Assembly (NCBI GenBank): GCA_013141125.1
Contig: JABFRO010000001.1
Span: 124,001 to 188,000, forward strand
Source: Methylophilaceae bacterium
GTDB lineage: Bacteria; Pseudomonadota; Gammaproteobacteria; Burkholderiales; Methylophilaceae
Length of the DNA stretch: 64,000 nucleotides
Direction: 5' to 3'
The position numbers and the translations under genes are program-made. The notes beneath the pieces are model-generated. The model was not told where the DNA came from, did no database searches, and worked only from the letters and a program-made list of their open reading frames with translations. Below, piece by piece: positions 31,522-40,262 of the stretch; the stretch's first letter is position 1; each line of letters begins with the position of its first letter.

Positions 31522-32304
31522 TTAAATGCGGCGGCGTGCAACTGCACCCAGCACACCCAAACCAGCCAATAACAGGGCATAGGTTTCAGGTTCAGGAACA
31601 GCTGAAACTGATAGCGTGGTAGTCAAACCGTAAGCCTTGAGAGAATTTATAGGATCTGCTTTGTTGGCGATGTCATTGCCGCCTACAAAAATACTGTAAT
31701 TTCCAGCAGCAAGTTTGAACATGCCACTGACTGAATTGGTGTTGCTTGAAGCAGAACCAACATAAATGAAGCTGGACAATTGGCTGTCTACACCGGCCAC
31801 GTCTCCATCCCCGCCCATTTTCCAATTGCCTACCGCGTTCCAGCTACCATCAGTATCGGCAAAGGTTTTTCCTGCATCCAGATTGGCTTCTGCCCAAGCG
31901 GTGCGCCATGCTACAGATGCCGGGTTAAAGTCGTAATCAGGACTGGTTTGACCAGTTGGTAGCGGTGCAATGGCAGCCAAGCCTTGATAGATAGAAAAGC
32001 CTGGCAACAGGCCGCCTATAGAGGCACCTGTTGCTGTTGGATTAGCGGCAGCACTAAAAGTGACCCATGCTTCATTTTGCAAGGTGAAACGAAATGCACG
32101 TGCTTTATGGCTATCCCCGAGATTGTTATCCGCTGCATCCGCCCAGCCAAAATTGCCAGTGACGGCTTGATTGCTGATTGTGGATGTTGCTGTGGTCAAG
32201 CCAGTGTAGGTGCCCAAATCACGATTGGTATAACTGATATGTGCCATGGCTGGCAGTGAGGTCATTCCAGCAAGTAAAAGTGCGTATTTCAATGTAGTTT
32301 TCAT
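31522..32304 (-). CDS. PEP-CTERM sorting-domain protein 3
   Basis: 260 aa: signal peptide ending PAMAH, then a jelly-roll-like body (RDLGTYTGL, ARAFRFTLQNEAWVTFSA, LAAGNYSIFVGG) that resembles PEP-CTERM proteins with beta-sandwich domains. The sorting signal is VPEPETYALLLAGLG followed by ARRRI. It is not closely similar to proteins 1 and 2 outside the signal. It is the most upstream of the minus-strand group (31522 to 27303). Function unknown. Confidence 0.83.
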   Translation of the reverse strand: MKTTLKYALLLAGMTSLPAMAHISYTNRDLGTYTGLTTATSTISNQAVTGNFGWADAADNNLGDSHKARAFRFTLQNEAWVTFSAAANPTATGASIGGLLPGFSIYQGLAAIAPLPTGQTSPDYDFNPASVAWRTAWAEANLDAGKTFADTDGSWNAVGNWKMGGDGDVAGVDSQLSSFIYVGSASSNTNSVSGMFKLAAGNYSIFVGGNDIANKADPINSLKAYGLTTTLSVSAVPEPETYALLLAGLGVLGAVARRRI

Positions 32305-32529
32305 AATTATCCTTTGTGTAAATTGAAACTATTTAGTTGTAATGTTCGGTCAGTTTTGAAAATACGTTGCTTCAGCTTTGCATCAAGAATGATTAACGTA
32401 TCCTGCATTTGGTCGTTTGATTTAACCGATGCAAGTTTTCTGGTGAAGGGGTGATGTGAAATTTCAAAGCCGCCTAACATTATTAAAATGATGCTCTTTT
32501 ACTATATAGGGTTATGTCAGCAAAAACAA

Positions 32530-32546
32530 TGCGACAAATTGTCGCA
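32530..32546. promoter_or_regulatory. 17-bp perfect palindrome, candidate operator
   Basis: TGCGACAA-A-TTGTCGCA in the divergent region, about 226 bp upstream of the third PEP-CTERM gene's ATG. Symmetry suits a dimeric regulator, perhaps the neighbouring two-component response regulator or a metal sensor; neither is shown. Confidence 0.4.
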
Positions 32547-32570
32547 CCTGATTGATTAATCTATTATTTT

Positions 32571-32740
32571 ACCTGATTAGCTAATGGTTTCAGCCCAATC
32601 GTCAACCCTTTGAGCGTCGGAGTTTTGCGTCGTACAAAACCTCGGAATTTTCTCATATCGCGGTACGGGGCGGACTCAAAGTGAAGCGTTTCATTACGAA
32701 TAACGATTTCGGCTTAGCTAAAGCTGCTTGCTAATCAGGT
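32571..32740. repeat. MITE-like element with 11-bp terminal inverted repeats
   Basis: Ends are ACCTGATTAGC and its exact reverse complement GCTAATCAGGT, 170 bp apart. Inside, further partly complementary pairs occur (AGCCCAATCG/CGATTTCGGCT, TTTGAG/CTCAAA, GTTTTG/CAAAAC), so the whole could fold into one long hairpin. No ORF is present. It may be a non-autonomous mobile element or a long regulatory structure. Confidence 0.5.
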
Positions 32741-32822
32741 CAAAAAATAATGTTTACATTTAAGCGCAATTTAAGATTGACCGCCTAATCTGCACACATT
32801 ACCCATGCTAAAGGAGATTGTG

Positions 32823-33257
32823 ATGTCACATTGCTACAGCTTTGTTCGTGTTTTAGCGCTAAGCAGCGTTTTCCCCATCGTATTGTTTACTTCAACCCCA
32901 GTCTTTGCACAAACGCCCGAGCAAACCCTAGCAGGTTTCAAACAGGCCGCCTTGATGGCCGAGCCGGGTTTTCAAGGGTTTTCTGCCGCGCGTGGGGAGA
33001 AGTTCTTTACCTCTGTACATGGCAATGATTGGAGCTGCTCCACTTGTCACGGCAAAAATCCTACCGTGTTGGGCAAACATACCAAAACCAATAAAGTGAT
33101 TCAACCCCTGGCACCTGCATTTAATATAGAACGCTTTACCGACCAGGCCAAGGTAGATAAATGGTTTAAACGTAATTGTAATGATGTGCTGAGTCGCGTC
33201 TGTACAGCGCAGGAAAAAGGCGATGTATTGGCATTTTTAATGGGTTTTAAAAAGTAA
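32823..33257 (+). CDS. SHP-type monoheme cytochrome c (DUF1924)
   Basis: 144 aa from ATG 32823, with AAAGGAG upstream. The signal peptide ends at VFAQ. One haem site, CSTCH, is at residues 72-76 of this start. The TDQAKVDKWFKRNCNDVL region and two further Cys (near 164-175 bp from the stop) match the sphaeroides haem protein family, oxygen-binding cytochromes of unknown physiological role. It is followed by a diheme cytochrome c and a cytochrome b, the usual SHP-DHC-cyt b arrangement. Confidence 0.85.
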   Translation: MSHCYSFVRVLALSSVFPIVLFTSTPVFAQTPEQTLAGFKQAALMAEPGFQGFSAARGEKFFTSVHGNDWSCSTCHGKNPTVLGKHTKTNKVIQPLAPAFNIERFTDQAKVDKWFKRNCNDVLSRVCTAQEKGDVLAFLMGFKK

Positions 33258-33273
33258 TTACAAGGAGATAATC

Positions 33274-33786
33274 ATGAAAATTTCTACACATATTAGCCAC
33301 AACCAATCGCTTAAAGCCAAAACCTTGTTAGCTTTTGCATTTGCCGCCATGCTACCGTTTGGTGCCGCGCAAGCTTCGGGCGGACTTAAAGTGACAGCGA
33401 CCAACGCTACTTGGCAGACGGAATGTAGCACTTGCCATGTTGCTTATCCTGCCAGTTTATTATCAGCGGAATCATGGAAAGCAGTCATGAACGGCTTGGA
33501 TAAGCATTTTGGCACCGATGCCAGCGTGGATGCGGCGGCTAAAAAAGAAATTACCGCTTTTCTGGAAAAAAATGCCAGCCAACGGCGGCGCGATGCGGTG
33601 CTCAGTGCGAATGGCAAGCCGCAATTACGCATTACCGAAACCGCCTGGTTTATACGCGAACACGATGAAGTATCGGGGCGTATCTGGAAAAACCCTTTGG
33701 TAAAAAGTGCTGCCAATTGTGCTGCATGCCATACACTGGCGGAAAAAGGCGATTTCAACGAACATAACATCAAAATGCCTAAGTAA
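33274..33786 (+). CDS. diheme cytochrome c (DHC)
   Basis: 170 aa with a signal peptide ending GAAQAS. Two haem motifs: CSTCH (51-55) and CAACH (149-153). It matches the DHC partner of SHP, which is thought to pass electrons to SHP from the membrane cytochrome b. It has a strong Shine-Dalgarno (AAGGAGA) 17 bp after the SHP gene. Periplasmic. Confidence 0.85.
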   Translation: MKISTHISHNQSLKAKTLLAFAFAAMLPFGAAQASGGLKVTATNATWQTECSTCHVAYPASLLSAESWKAVMNGLDKHFGTDASVDAAAKKEITAFLEKNASQRRRDAVLSANGKPQLRITETAWFIREHDEVSGRIWKNPLVKSAANCAACHTLAEKGDFNEHNIKMPK

Positions 33787-33852
33787 TTTGCAGCGCCGCC
33801 TTGGCTTTAAAGCCAAGACGAGCCGTTTCCAGGTCAATCAGGAGAAATCATC

Positions 33853-34512
33853 ATGTTGCAACGCATACTAGTTTGGGATGTTCCTACAAGAGTTTTTCAT
33901 TGGGCGTTTGCGCTTTCGTTTGCAGGTGCTTTTTTAACGGCAGAAACTGAGCGTTATCGTGATATTCATTTGGCGCTGGGTTATCTTTTTCTTGGTTTGA
34001 TTGCGTTTCGCGTGATTTGGGGATTCGTTGGCACACGCTATGCGCGTTTTAGTGCTTTTTTATTCAAACCCATAGAGATATTTGACTATCTGAAGTCACT
34101 TTTAAATCGTCAACCCAGGCATTATGTTGGACATAATCCGGCTGGTAGTGTGGCGATTTTTCTGCTGCTGGGTTTGGGTTTGTTCATCGGCATTAGTGGA
34201 GTTTTGCTGGATTTTGATATTGGGGGTGAGGTGTATGAAGAATTACACGAACTCGCTGCCAACCTTATGCTGGCAGTGGTGGTGGTACATATTGCCGGGG
34301 TTGCCATTAGCAGTTGGTTACACCGAGAAAATCTCGTACGATCAATGATTACTGGGTATAAGGATACAGAATCCGAACCAGGCATTCGTCGCGCCTATGT
34401 TTGGCTGGGCGTGATAATGGCAACGCTAATTGCGGCCTTTTTGCTCCTGTATCAGCCCGGTAGCCTGTTCACAGCAGATAACACTGTACAAACTACTCAG
34501 CAAGAGGACTAA
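33853..34512 (+). CDS. cytochrome b561-family membrane protein
   Basis: 219 aa with four membrane helices of the cytochrome b561/Ni-hydrogenase b type. Candidate haem-ligand His are in RVFHWAFALS, RDIHLALG, and VVVHIAGVAI. It probably moves quinol electrons to the diheme cytochrome. Shine-Dalgarno AGGAGA precedes ATG. The response regulator starts 8 bp after its stop, joining respiratory and regulatory genes in one operon. Confidence 0.85.
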   Translation: MLQRILVWDVPTRVFHWAFALSFAGAFLTAETERYRDIHLALGYLFLGLIAFRVIWGFVGTRYARFSAFLFKPIEIFDYLKSLLNRQPRHYVGHNPAGSVAIFLLLGLGLFIGISGVLLDFDIGGEVYEELHELAANLMLAVVVVHIAGVAISSWLHRENLVRSMITGYKDTESEPGIRRAYVWLGVIMATLIAAFLLLYQPGSLFTADNTVQTTQQED

Positions 34513-34519
34513 ATAAGGC

Positions 34520-35176
34520 ATGCGCATATTAGTGGTTGAGGATGACGCGTTACTGGGCGATGCCATCCAGGCGGGCTTGAAGCAATCCGGCAATGCCGTC
34601 GATTGGGTGCGTGATGGTGTACTGGCCGATCAGGCTTTAAGCACCGAACCTTATGATGCGGTAGTGCTGGATTGGGGGTTGCCGCGACTATCCGGGCTGG
34701 AAGTGTTGCGCCGATTACGTGCGCGTAAAACAGCGACTCCGGTGCTGATTCTCACCGCAAGGGATACCGTGGAGGACAGAATTCAAGGCTTGGATGGCGG
34801 TGCCGACGATTATTTGGTTAAACCGTTTGATATGGGCGAGCTTTCGGCACGTTTGCGGGCACTGGTGCGCCGTTCCAGCGGTAGCGTTACGCCCTTGTTG
34901 CAGGTGGGCGAGGTCGTGTTGGATGTTGCCCGCCACAGCGTGACTTTTCAAGGCGAATTGGTCGATCTTTCCTCGCGCGAATTTGCCGTATTACATGCCT
35001 TGATATTGAACGTAGGCAAAGTGTTATCGCGTGCGCAGCTGGAAGAAAAACTCTATGCCTGGGGCGAAGAAGTTGAAAGCAATACCGTTGAAGTGCACAT
35101 TCATCACTTGCGCCGCAAGCTCTCGCCAGGCCTGATAGCGACCATACGCGGCGTGGGCTATATGATTCGCAATTAA
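34520..35176 (+). CDS. OmpR-family response regulator (QseB/PmrA-like)
   Basis: 218 aa. The receiver has the acidic pair EDD near the start, phospho-acceptor Asp in VVLDWGLPRLSG, and the conserved Lys in LVKPFD. The C-terminal winged helix ends HIHHLRRKLSPG. It is paired with the histidine kinase next door. Target genes may include this cytochrome operon; no direct binding site was identified. Confidence 0.93.
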   Translation: MRILVVEDDALLGDAIQAGLKQSGNAVDWVRDGVLADQALSTEPYDAVVLDWGLPRLSGLEVLRRLRARKTATPVLILTARDTVEDRIQGLDGGADDYLVKPFDMGELSARLRALVRRSSGSVTPLLQVGEVVLDVARHSVTFQGELVDLSSREFAVLHALILNVGKVLSRAQLEEKLYAWGEEVESNTVEVHIHHLRRKLSPGLIATIRGVGYMIRN

Positions 35177-35185
35177 AGGCATGGC

Positions 35186-36544
35186 ATGAACGTTTGGCAT
35201 CATTTATCCATTAAACGCAGAATCCTGGTACTGGCACTCAGTGCTGTCAGTTTGGTGTGGCTGTTTGCCGCTGCATTCACTTATCACGATGCCAAACATG
35301 AGCTGAGTGAGGTTCTGGATGCCCACTTGGCGCAGGCTACCGCTTTACTGGTGGCGCAAGCTTCACACGAGTTGACTGAAATAGAAACCGAGCATGCCTC
35401 CTTGCCTCAAAAATATTCGCAGCGGGTAGCGTTTCAAATCTGGCAGGATGGTACGCAATTGCGTCTACGCTCTGCCAACGCACCTGATCGCCCGCTTTCA
35501 TTAATTGATAATGGTTTTAGCGACACCGTGATAAACGGCCAGCACTGGCGCGTCTATAGCACTTGGGATGAAACGCTTAGCTTGCAAATACATGTGGCGG
35601 AGCGCTCCGAAGTGCGTGATGAGCTGGCGCGCGGTATAGCCGCCAACCTGTTATTGCCCTTGCTGCTGGCATTGCCTTTGCTGGCCTTGTTGCTGTGGCT
35701 GGCGGTTTCGCGAGGCTTGCATCCGTTGACGCATTTAACCCGCGAAGTAGCATTGCGCGCACCGGATAACCTCGTGGCATTGGATATTAGTGTGGCTCCG
35801 CGCGAAGTAGCGCCCTTGATCGTGCGTCTAAATCACTTGTTTGCACGCATCAGCACTTCCATTGAAAACGAACGTCGCTTTACCGCCGATGCCGCGCATG
35901 AATTACGTACCCCCATCGCCGCCATCAAGGCACAAGCGCAGGTGGCACAGGGTACTTTGAGTGAATTAGTTGGTGACCCAGTGTTGCAAAATGCGCTGGA
36001 TGGCGTGATTCTTAGCTGCGACCGCGCCACGCATTTGATTGAGCAACTGTTAACGCTGGCGCGTCTGGAAAGCGTGAGCAATGCGGTACTGGTATCTTGT
36101 CCATTACATGCCTTGGCAGCAGAGGTCATGGCGGAATTGGCACCCGCTGCGCTGGATAATGGCATACAGCTGGATCTGGCAGAAGGTGACGAGGTGACTA
36201 TCCAAGGTCTGCCCGCCTTGCTAAAAATCATGCTGCGTAACATCATAGACAATGCCGTGCGCCATACCAGGGCAGGTACTCAAGTGCATGTGCAAGTTTT
36301 AAGTCAGAATGGCCAACCCTGCATTACTATTTGCGATAACGGTGCCGGACTTCCCGAAGAGGAGCTGGAAAAAATTTCACAACGCTTTTATCGTCCGCTA
36401 GGCACGCAAGCCAGTGGCAGTGGGCTGGGGCTTTCCATCGTCCAGCGCATCGCCGAGATACATCATGCAGATTTGAATTTTGCCTCTGAAATTGCAGGGC
36501 AGGGTTTATGCGTGACGATAGGTTTCAAGGGCAGCACTCAATAA
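35186..36544 (+). CDS. sensor histidine kinase (QseC-like)
   Basis: 452 aa with two membrane helices (about 12-32 and 150-172) flanking a periplasmic sensor domain of roughly 120 residues, then HAMP. The H box is AAHELRTPIAAIKAQ; N box NIIDNAVRH; G boxes DNGAGLP and GSGLGLSIV. The signal is unknown. It begins 10 bp after the response regulator. Confidence 0.93.
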   Translation: MNVWHHLSIKRRILVLALSAVSLVWLFAAAFTYHDAKHELSEVLDAHLAQATALLVAQASHELTEIETEHASLPQKYSQRVAFQIWQDGTQLRLRSANAPDRPLSLIDNGFSDTVINGQHWRVYSTWDETLSLQIHVAERSEVRDELARGIAANLLLPLLLALPLLALLLWLAVSRGLHPLTHLTREVALRAPDNLVALDISVAPREVAPLIVRLNHLFARISTSIENERRFTADAAHELRTPIAAIKAQAQVAQGTLSELVGDPVLQNALDGVILSCDRATHLIEQLLTLARLESVSNAVLVSCPLHALAAEVMAELAPAALDNGIQLDLAEGDEVTIQGLPALLKIMLRNIIDNAVRHTRAGTQVHVQVLSQNGQPCITICDNGAGLPEEELEKISQRFYRPLGTQASGSGLGLSIVQRIAEIHHADLNFASEIAGQGLCVTIGFKGSTQ

Positions 36545-36586
36545 AATCCTTAAAATATTGCGCTTCCCATCAATAGAGGTGCCCGG

Positions 36587-37531
36587 TTAAATATCCGGCT
36601 TAAGTTTATAAAAACGATTTTCCAGTGTTTTGTCTGCTTTTATGTTGTCCAGTTTGCTTCCGATGGCATTGCCTAAGCTGACGAGTCTGTCATCCGGTGC
36701 CGGATGGGTTTTAAATAGCAATGCCACACTGCCATCATTCCTGGTTATCTGGCTGATGCTTTGTAGCACTTCTGGCAAACCAAACGGCGCGTAACCGGCT
36801 CTGGTGGCAAGTACCAGACCCATGCGATCCGCTTCAAATTCCGCTTCTTTATCCAGACTGCGCGCGCAAACCTCGGCACCGCTGCCAATAATTTTTTCCA
36901 CGGTCTGATTCTCATTGCCCAGTTTTTTACTTAGCAAGCGCGCACCAAAATCCAATAGCTGGGTTTTTTGTAGTAGTTTCAACTGGTGTTTTTTGACCAC
37001 ATGGCTGATTTCATGGCCAAGCACGCCTGCCAGTTGCGCTTCATTTTCCAGTTTGCGATACAAGCCTTTGGTAATGATGACGTAGCCACCTGGGGCGGCG
37101 AAGGCATTGATGTCATTGCTTTCGACAACGCCGAAATGCCAGGGCAAATCTGCGCGTTCTGACTGGCTGGCCACCCAGCGCCCCACCTGATTGACGTATT
37201 TTTGCAAGGCTTCATCTTTGACCAGAGGCGCGGCACCGAGCAGGTTGCCAGTAATTTTGCGACCCAATTGAATTTCATCGGCCTGGGATGGATTTTTGAG
37301 GTTGAATGCGGGTTGGCTAGGAGCTGGTGCAGGTGTCGAAGTGGCTGCGTTGTTGTCGCCGGCTTTGGCAGCGCCGGATGGCTCAGAGTTGGATTTGTCG
37401 GGATTAATATATTCCCCGGCTTTTTCCTTGACCACATCTTTCAGTGCATCACCCAGATTTAATGCCTGGGCTTGATAGCTGGCAGTTAGCAACAAAATAA
37501 TACTTAATAGAGTTGAGGGACGGCATTTCAT
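36587..37531 (-). CDS. M48-family metalloprotease
   Basis: 314 aa with a signal peptide ending YQAQA. The zinc motif HEISHVVKKH supplies HExxH, and the third ligand Glu is in DKEAEFEADRMG. A Pro/Ala/Ser-rich linker (about 50-75) precedes the catalytic domain. It resembles periplasmic quality-control proteases such as BepA or LoiP, but without a TPR domain. Its ATG overlaps the SH3-protein stop (ATGA); the three genes 39740-36587 form one operon. Confidence 0.87.
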   Translation of the reverse strand: MKCRPSTLLSIILLLTASYQAQALNLGDALKDVVKEKAGEYINPDKSNSEPSGAAKAGDNNAATSTPAPAPSQPAFNLKNPSQADEIQLGRKITGNLLGAAPLVKDEALQKYVNQVGRWVASQSERADLPWHFGVVESNDINAFAAPGGYVIITKGLYRKLENEAQLAGVLGHEISHVVKKHQLKLLQKTQLLDFGARLLSKKLGNENQTVEKIIGSGAEVCARSLDKEAEFEADRMGLVLATRAGYAPFGLPEVLQSISQITRNDGSVALLFKTHPAPDDRLVSLGNAIGSKLDNIKADKTLENRFYKLKPDI

Positions 37532-38049
37532 TGCGCCACTCCTTTAGGCAGGTAATTGAATTTAACGGCTTTCAGGCCGGCCTGGGATGCGAACTTCTGG
37601 GCTTGTTCTGCACTTTGCATATGTTGTTCCAGCTTTGATATTTCATTTTCATTAAATTCGGCATGTTTGAGTTCTTCTTCGCTGAGTCCGCGTACACCTG
37701 TTGTTGCCACCACTTGGCCTGTACCGGCACGGCCGCTTGCCAGGCCAAGCACGCCGGAAATCTGACTGCCGCCAGAAGCGCCAGCACCGCGTTTGATTGA
37801 GAGTAAACGCACCCAGCCTGTGTTTTTGCTTGTTTTTATTTGTAACCAGGCACCTTTTTTACTGAGTATTTCCAGCTTTTCGCCGCGCGCAAAATTGCCT
37901 GTGGTTTTGGCATCGGCATAGGGTTCGCTACGCATAGTGTCAGTTTTGAGTGCAGTGCCAAACTCTGCTGCCAAACTCAAACCCGGTAGCCATAAAATGG
38001 TAGCTATAATAATGCTTGGATTTAAAAGTTTCATGGTTAATTCCTTCAT
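37528..38049 (-). CDS. exported SH3-domain protein
   Basis: 173 aa. The signal peptide ends SLAAE. A bacterial SH3b domain occupies about 30-90 (FARGEKLEILSKKGAWLQIKTS, TGWVRLLSI). The C-terminal half is Ala/Glu-rich, possibly helical. Two starts are possible: ATG 38049, which overlaps the CHASE2 stop, or ATG 38034. SH3b domains often bind cell-wall peptides. Its role with the M48 protease is unknown. Confidence 0.78.
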   Translation of the reverse strand: MKELTMKLLNPSIIIATILWLPGLSLAAEFGTALKTDTMRSEPYADAKTTGNFARGEKLEILSKKGAWLQIKTSKNTGWVRLLSIKRGAGASGGSQISGVLGLASGRAGTGQVVATTGVRGLSEEELKHAEFNENEISKLEQHMQSAEQAQKFASQAGLKAVKFNYLPKGVAQ

Positions 38050-39740
38050 GTTTGAGTTGCTGCTGAATCACTGTGTTCCAGCTTAATTATGGCTTGGGCG
38101 AACAGGCTACGCCATTGCTTCGCCAGTGCTTGTTCATTGGTCAATGCTCCTTCGTGCAGGGTAAACCGTGCCTGAGTATTTTCTGCCAAACCAACGCTCA
38201 CTAACAACTGGCTTAATTGCGTTGATAACTGCATCGCGTCTTGTCTGGCGTGTTGCTCATATTCTATGGCGGCTGGTGAGAAAGTCCAGCTCACAATGAG
38301 CATATCGCCAAATAAGCCCCAGATGCCGCTTTGCGTGCCTTTCAACATCTCAACATTGCACGGTGAGCGGCTGGCCAGCTCGATTTTTCGTTTGAGTTTT
38401 TTGAGTATGGCATCACCCAAGGCCTCTTCACTTTCTACCAGAATCGGCATGATAAGCGCCTGTGTTCCCTCTGTGCCGGGTTTAATGCCAAAGGCCAGCC
38501 AGCGTTGCAAGGCGCGATCCGTGGCCATGGCGTAAATTTTAGCGATACTGAAATAAGCAATCGCCCAGGTAATGGGGCCGGTAAAATCCAGATAGGTATT
38601 GGTGATATTAATGCCGATGTAAGATAGCACCAGCAAGCCTATCTGGCTGCTACTAAACACGGTATTGAACCGGTCTCTATCCACATTGCGATAAAAAGCC
38701 ACTGTTGTCAGCCAGATGAGTAACAGGCTGATGAACACATAGGGCAGGGCGCCGCGCCACACATGCAGATAATCGCCATGTTTGACGTTATCAATCGCGG
38801 TGGCCAATATCTCCACCCCGGGGTGTATCTTGGCCATGGGCGTGGCTTTCAGATCAAACAAACTGGGCGCGGTGGAACCTATGATGACGATTTTGCCAGT
38901 GAATTCATTGGGCGGGCGCTTTTTTGTTTTCCTCGCCATATCCAGCATCACATCGCTGAAGGTCACATATTGATAAGTGAAGGGTTTGCCGCGCCAATTC
39001 AGTAATACGTTTTGTGCCTCAGGTAGTTTGTAGTTCAAAGTGTGGCCGATAGTCAGCGGTAGCGAAGGTAGTTTCCAGCCATAGTCATCACGAAACAAGC
39101 GGTATTCGCGCACAATGCCATCATTGTCAGGATAGATATTGTGAAAACCTAAACGCTGCGATTCAAGTGCCGCGTTAAAATGTGGTAGGACTAGCGCTAT
39201 GGTGGCATTGGGGTCTGCGCCAGGTGAAAGGGTGGTCGCCAGTCCCGGAATCATGCCGGGTTTGACCTGGCTCAGTTTGTCGCTGGCTTCGGGCAGACGC
39301 AGAAAGGGGAAAAAAGTGTTATTGGTGGCGGCGATGGTGTCATTGAAATAAGCGTCGCTATCCGGGTTGGCTATGTCGGCATCGCTAAACAAAATATCAA
39401 ACACTACGGCTTTGGGTTTTTGCTGCTCGATATTTTCCAGAAATTCACCAAACACCTGGCGTGACCAAGGCCAGCGACCATACTCCCTGGACATGGCCGC
39501 CAGGCTAGCTTCATTCACATCAATAATGACAATATCCTGATCTGCCTTTGGCACCAGTACGCGGCTACGTACCATTAAATCAAAAGCTTTGTCGCGCATG
39601 TTTTCACCGATATGCAGCAGGCTGGCATCCAGTAATACAAATAATGAAAACAGCAGCGCCAGATACAGGTAAAAATTATTTCTCAAGCGCCGACTAAGGT
39701 GGGCTATCCATTGGCTAACAAGAAGTTTAATATGGATCAT
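38046..39740 (-). CDS. CHASE2-domain membrane protein without a recognised output domain
   Basis: 564 aa. An N-terminal membrane helix precedes an extracytoplasmic CHASE2 sensor (about 45-320; DIVIIDVNEASLAAMSR, GRWPWSR, FTGKIVIIGS), followed by three membrane helices. The last 150 residues are cytoplasmic. That tail is not a recognisable kinase, cyclase or GGDEF domain; it includes KLKRKIELASRSPCNVEML. It is first in the operon with SH3 and M48 proteins, suggesting an envelope-sensing unit. A second CHASE2 protein in the window has a histidine kinase output. Confidence 0.82.
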   Translation of the reverse strand: MIHIKLLVSQWIAHLSRRLRNNFYLYLALLFSLFVLLDASLLHIGENMRDKAFDLMVRSRVLVPKADQDIVIIDVNEASLAAMSREYGRWPWSRQVFGEFLENIEQQKPKAVVFDILFSDADIANPDSDAYFNDTIAATNNTFFPFLRLPEASDKLSQVKPGMIPGLATTLSPGADPNATIALVLPHFNAALESQRLGFHNIYPDNDGIVREYRLFRDDYGWKLPSLPLTIGHTLNYKLPEAQNVLLNWRGKPFTYQYVTFSDVMLDMARKTKKRPPNEFTGKIVIIGSTAPSLFDLKATPMAKIHPGVEILATAIDNVKHGDYLHVWRGALPYVFISLLLIWLTTVAFYRNVDRDRFNTVFSSSQIGLLVLSYIGINITNTYLDFTGPITWAIAYFSIAKIYAMATDRALQRWLAFGIKPGTEGTQALIMPILVESEEALGDAILKKLKRKIELASRSPCNVEMLKGTQSGIWGLFGDMLIVSWTFSPAAIEYEQHARQDAMQLSTQLSQLLVSVGLAENTQARFTLHEGALTNEQALAKQWRSLFAQAIIKLEHSDSAATQT

Positions 39741-39815
39741 TAATGTTCTGCTTTATAAATGCTGAGGTGTAGATTAGCATAATCCTGTACGGGTTATTTA
39801 TCGAAAGGGAGAATC

Positions 39816-39989
39816 ATGGAAACCTGGAAGTGCAAATATTGCGGCCATCTCTACAGCGAAGCGGAAGGCTGGATTAGAGATGGCATTGCTCCTGGGACAC
39901 GCATGGAAGACATTCCAGAGAGTTGGACTTGCCCCTTATGCAAAGCGCATAAATCAGCTTTTGAGCTGCTGCCACCGGATCTGGTGTAA
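39816..39989 (+). CDS. rubredoxin 1
   Basis: 57 aa, starting METWKCKYCGHLYSEAEGW. The iron site is CKYCG and CPLCK, the C-x2-C pair of each half. Shine-Dalgarno AAAGGGAGA precedes ATG 39816. Small cytoplasmic one-electron carrier, probably reduced by the flavoprotein encoded at 40263. It is paired in tandem with a second, similar rubredoxin. Confidence 0.93.
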   Translation: METWKCKYCGHLYSEAEGWIRDGIAPGTRMEDIPESWTCPLCKAHKSAFELLPPDLV

Positions 39990-40046
39990 CTATCAATAGC
40001 GGTGAAAATTACGCTCGGATTTTATTTTTAGTAAGGAGGAATCATC

Positions 40047-40211
40047 ATGAAAGTTTGGCAATGTCAGATTTGCGGGCAAATTTATAACGAGGCAGAAGGT
40101 TGGCCAGAAGATGATATTGAACCCGGCACGCGCTGGGAGGACGTTCCTGAGGATTGGGTTTGTCCGCATTGCGGTGCAATAAAATCCGCGTTTGAAATGG
40201 TGCCGGCTTGA
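40047..40211 (+). CDS. rubredoxin 2
   Basis: 54 aa, starting [19 protein letters not shown]. Iron-binding CQICG and CPHCG are intact. Shine-Dalgarno AAGGAGGA. Similar throughout to rubredoxin 1 but with different charge pattern, so the pair may serve different partners. 57 bp separate the two genes; the reductase follows 51 bp later. Confidence 0.93.
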   Translation: MKVWQCQICGQIYNEAEGWPEDDIEPGTRWEDVPEDWVCPHCGAIKSAFEMVPA

Positions 40212-40262
40212 GTCTTATCGCAAAAATTCAAACGTTAAGAATTCAAACAAAAGGATTTGGTT

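Larger units (their letters stand above)
32305..32822. other. 518-bp intergenic region with structured repeats
   Basis: No credible gene. It separates the PEP-CTERM/TonB-receptor group (minus) from the cytochrome group (plus), so it must carry divergent promoters. It holds a 17-bp palindrome (32530-32546) and a 170-bp element with 11-bp inverted ends (32571-32740), both listed separately. Confidence 0.6.
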
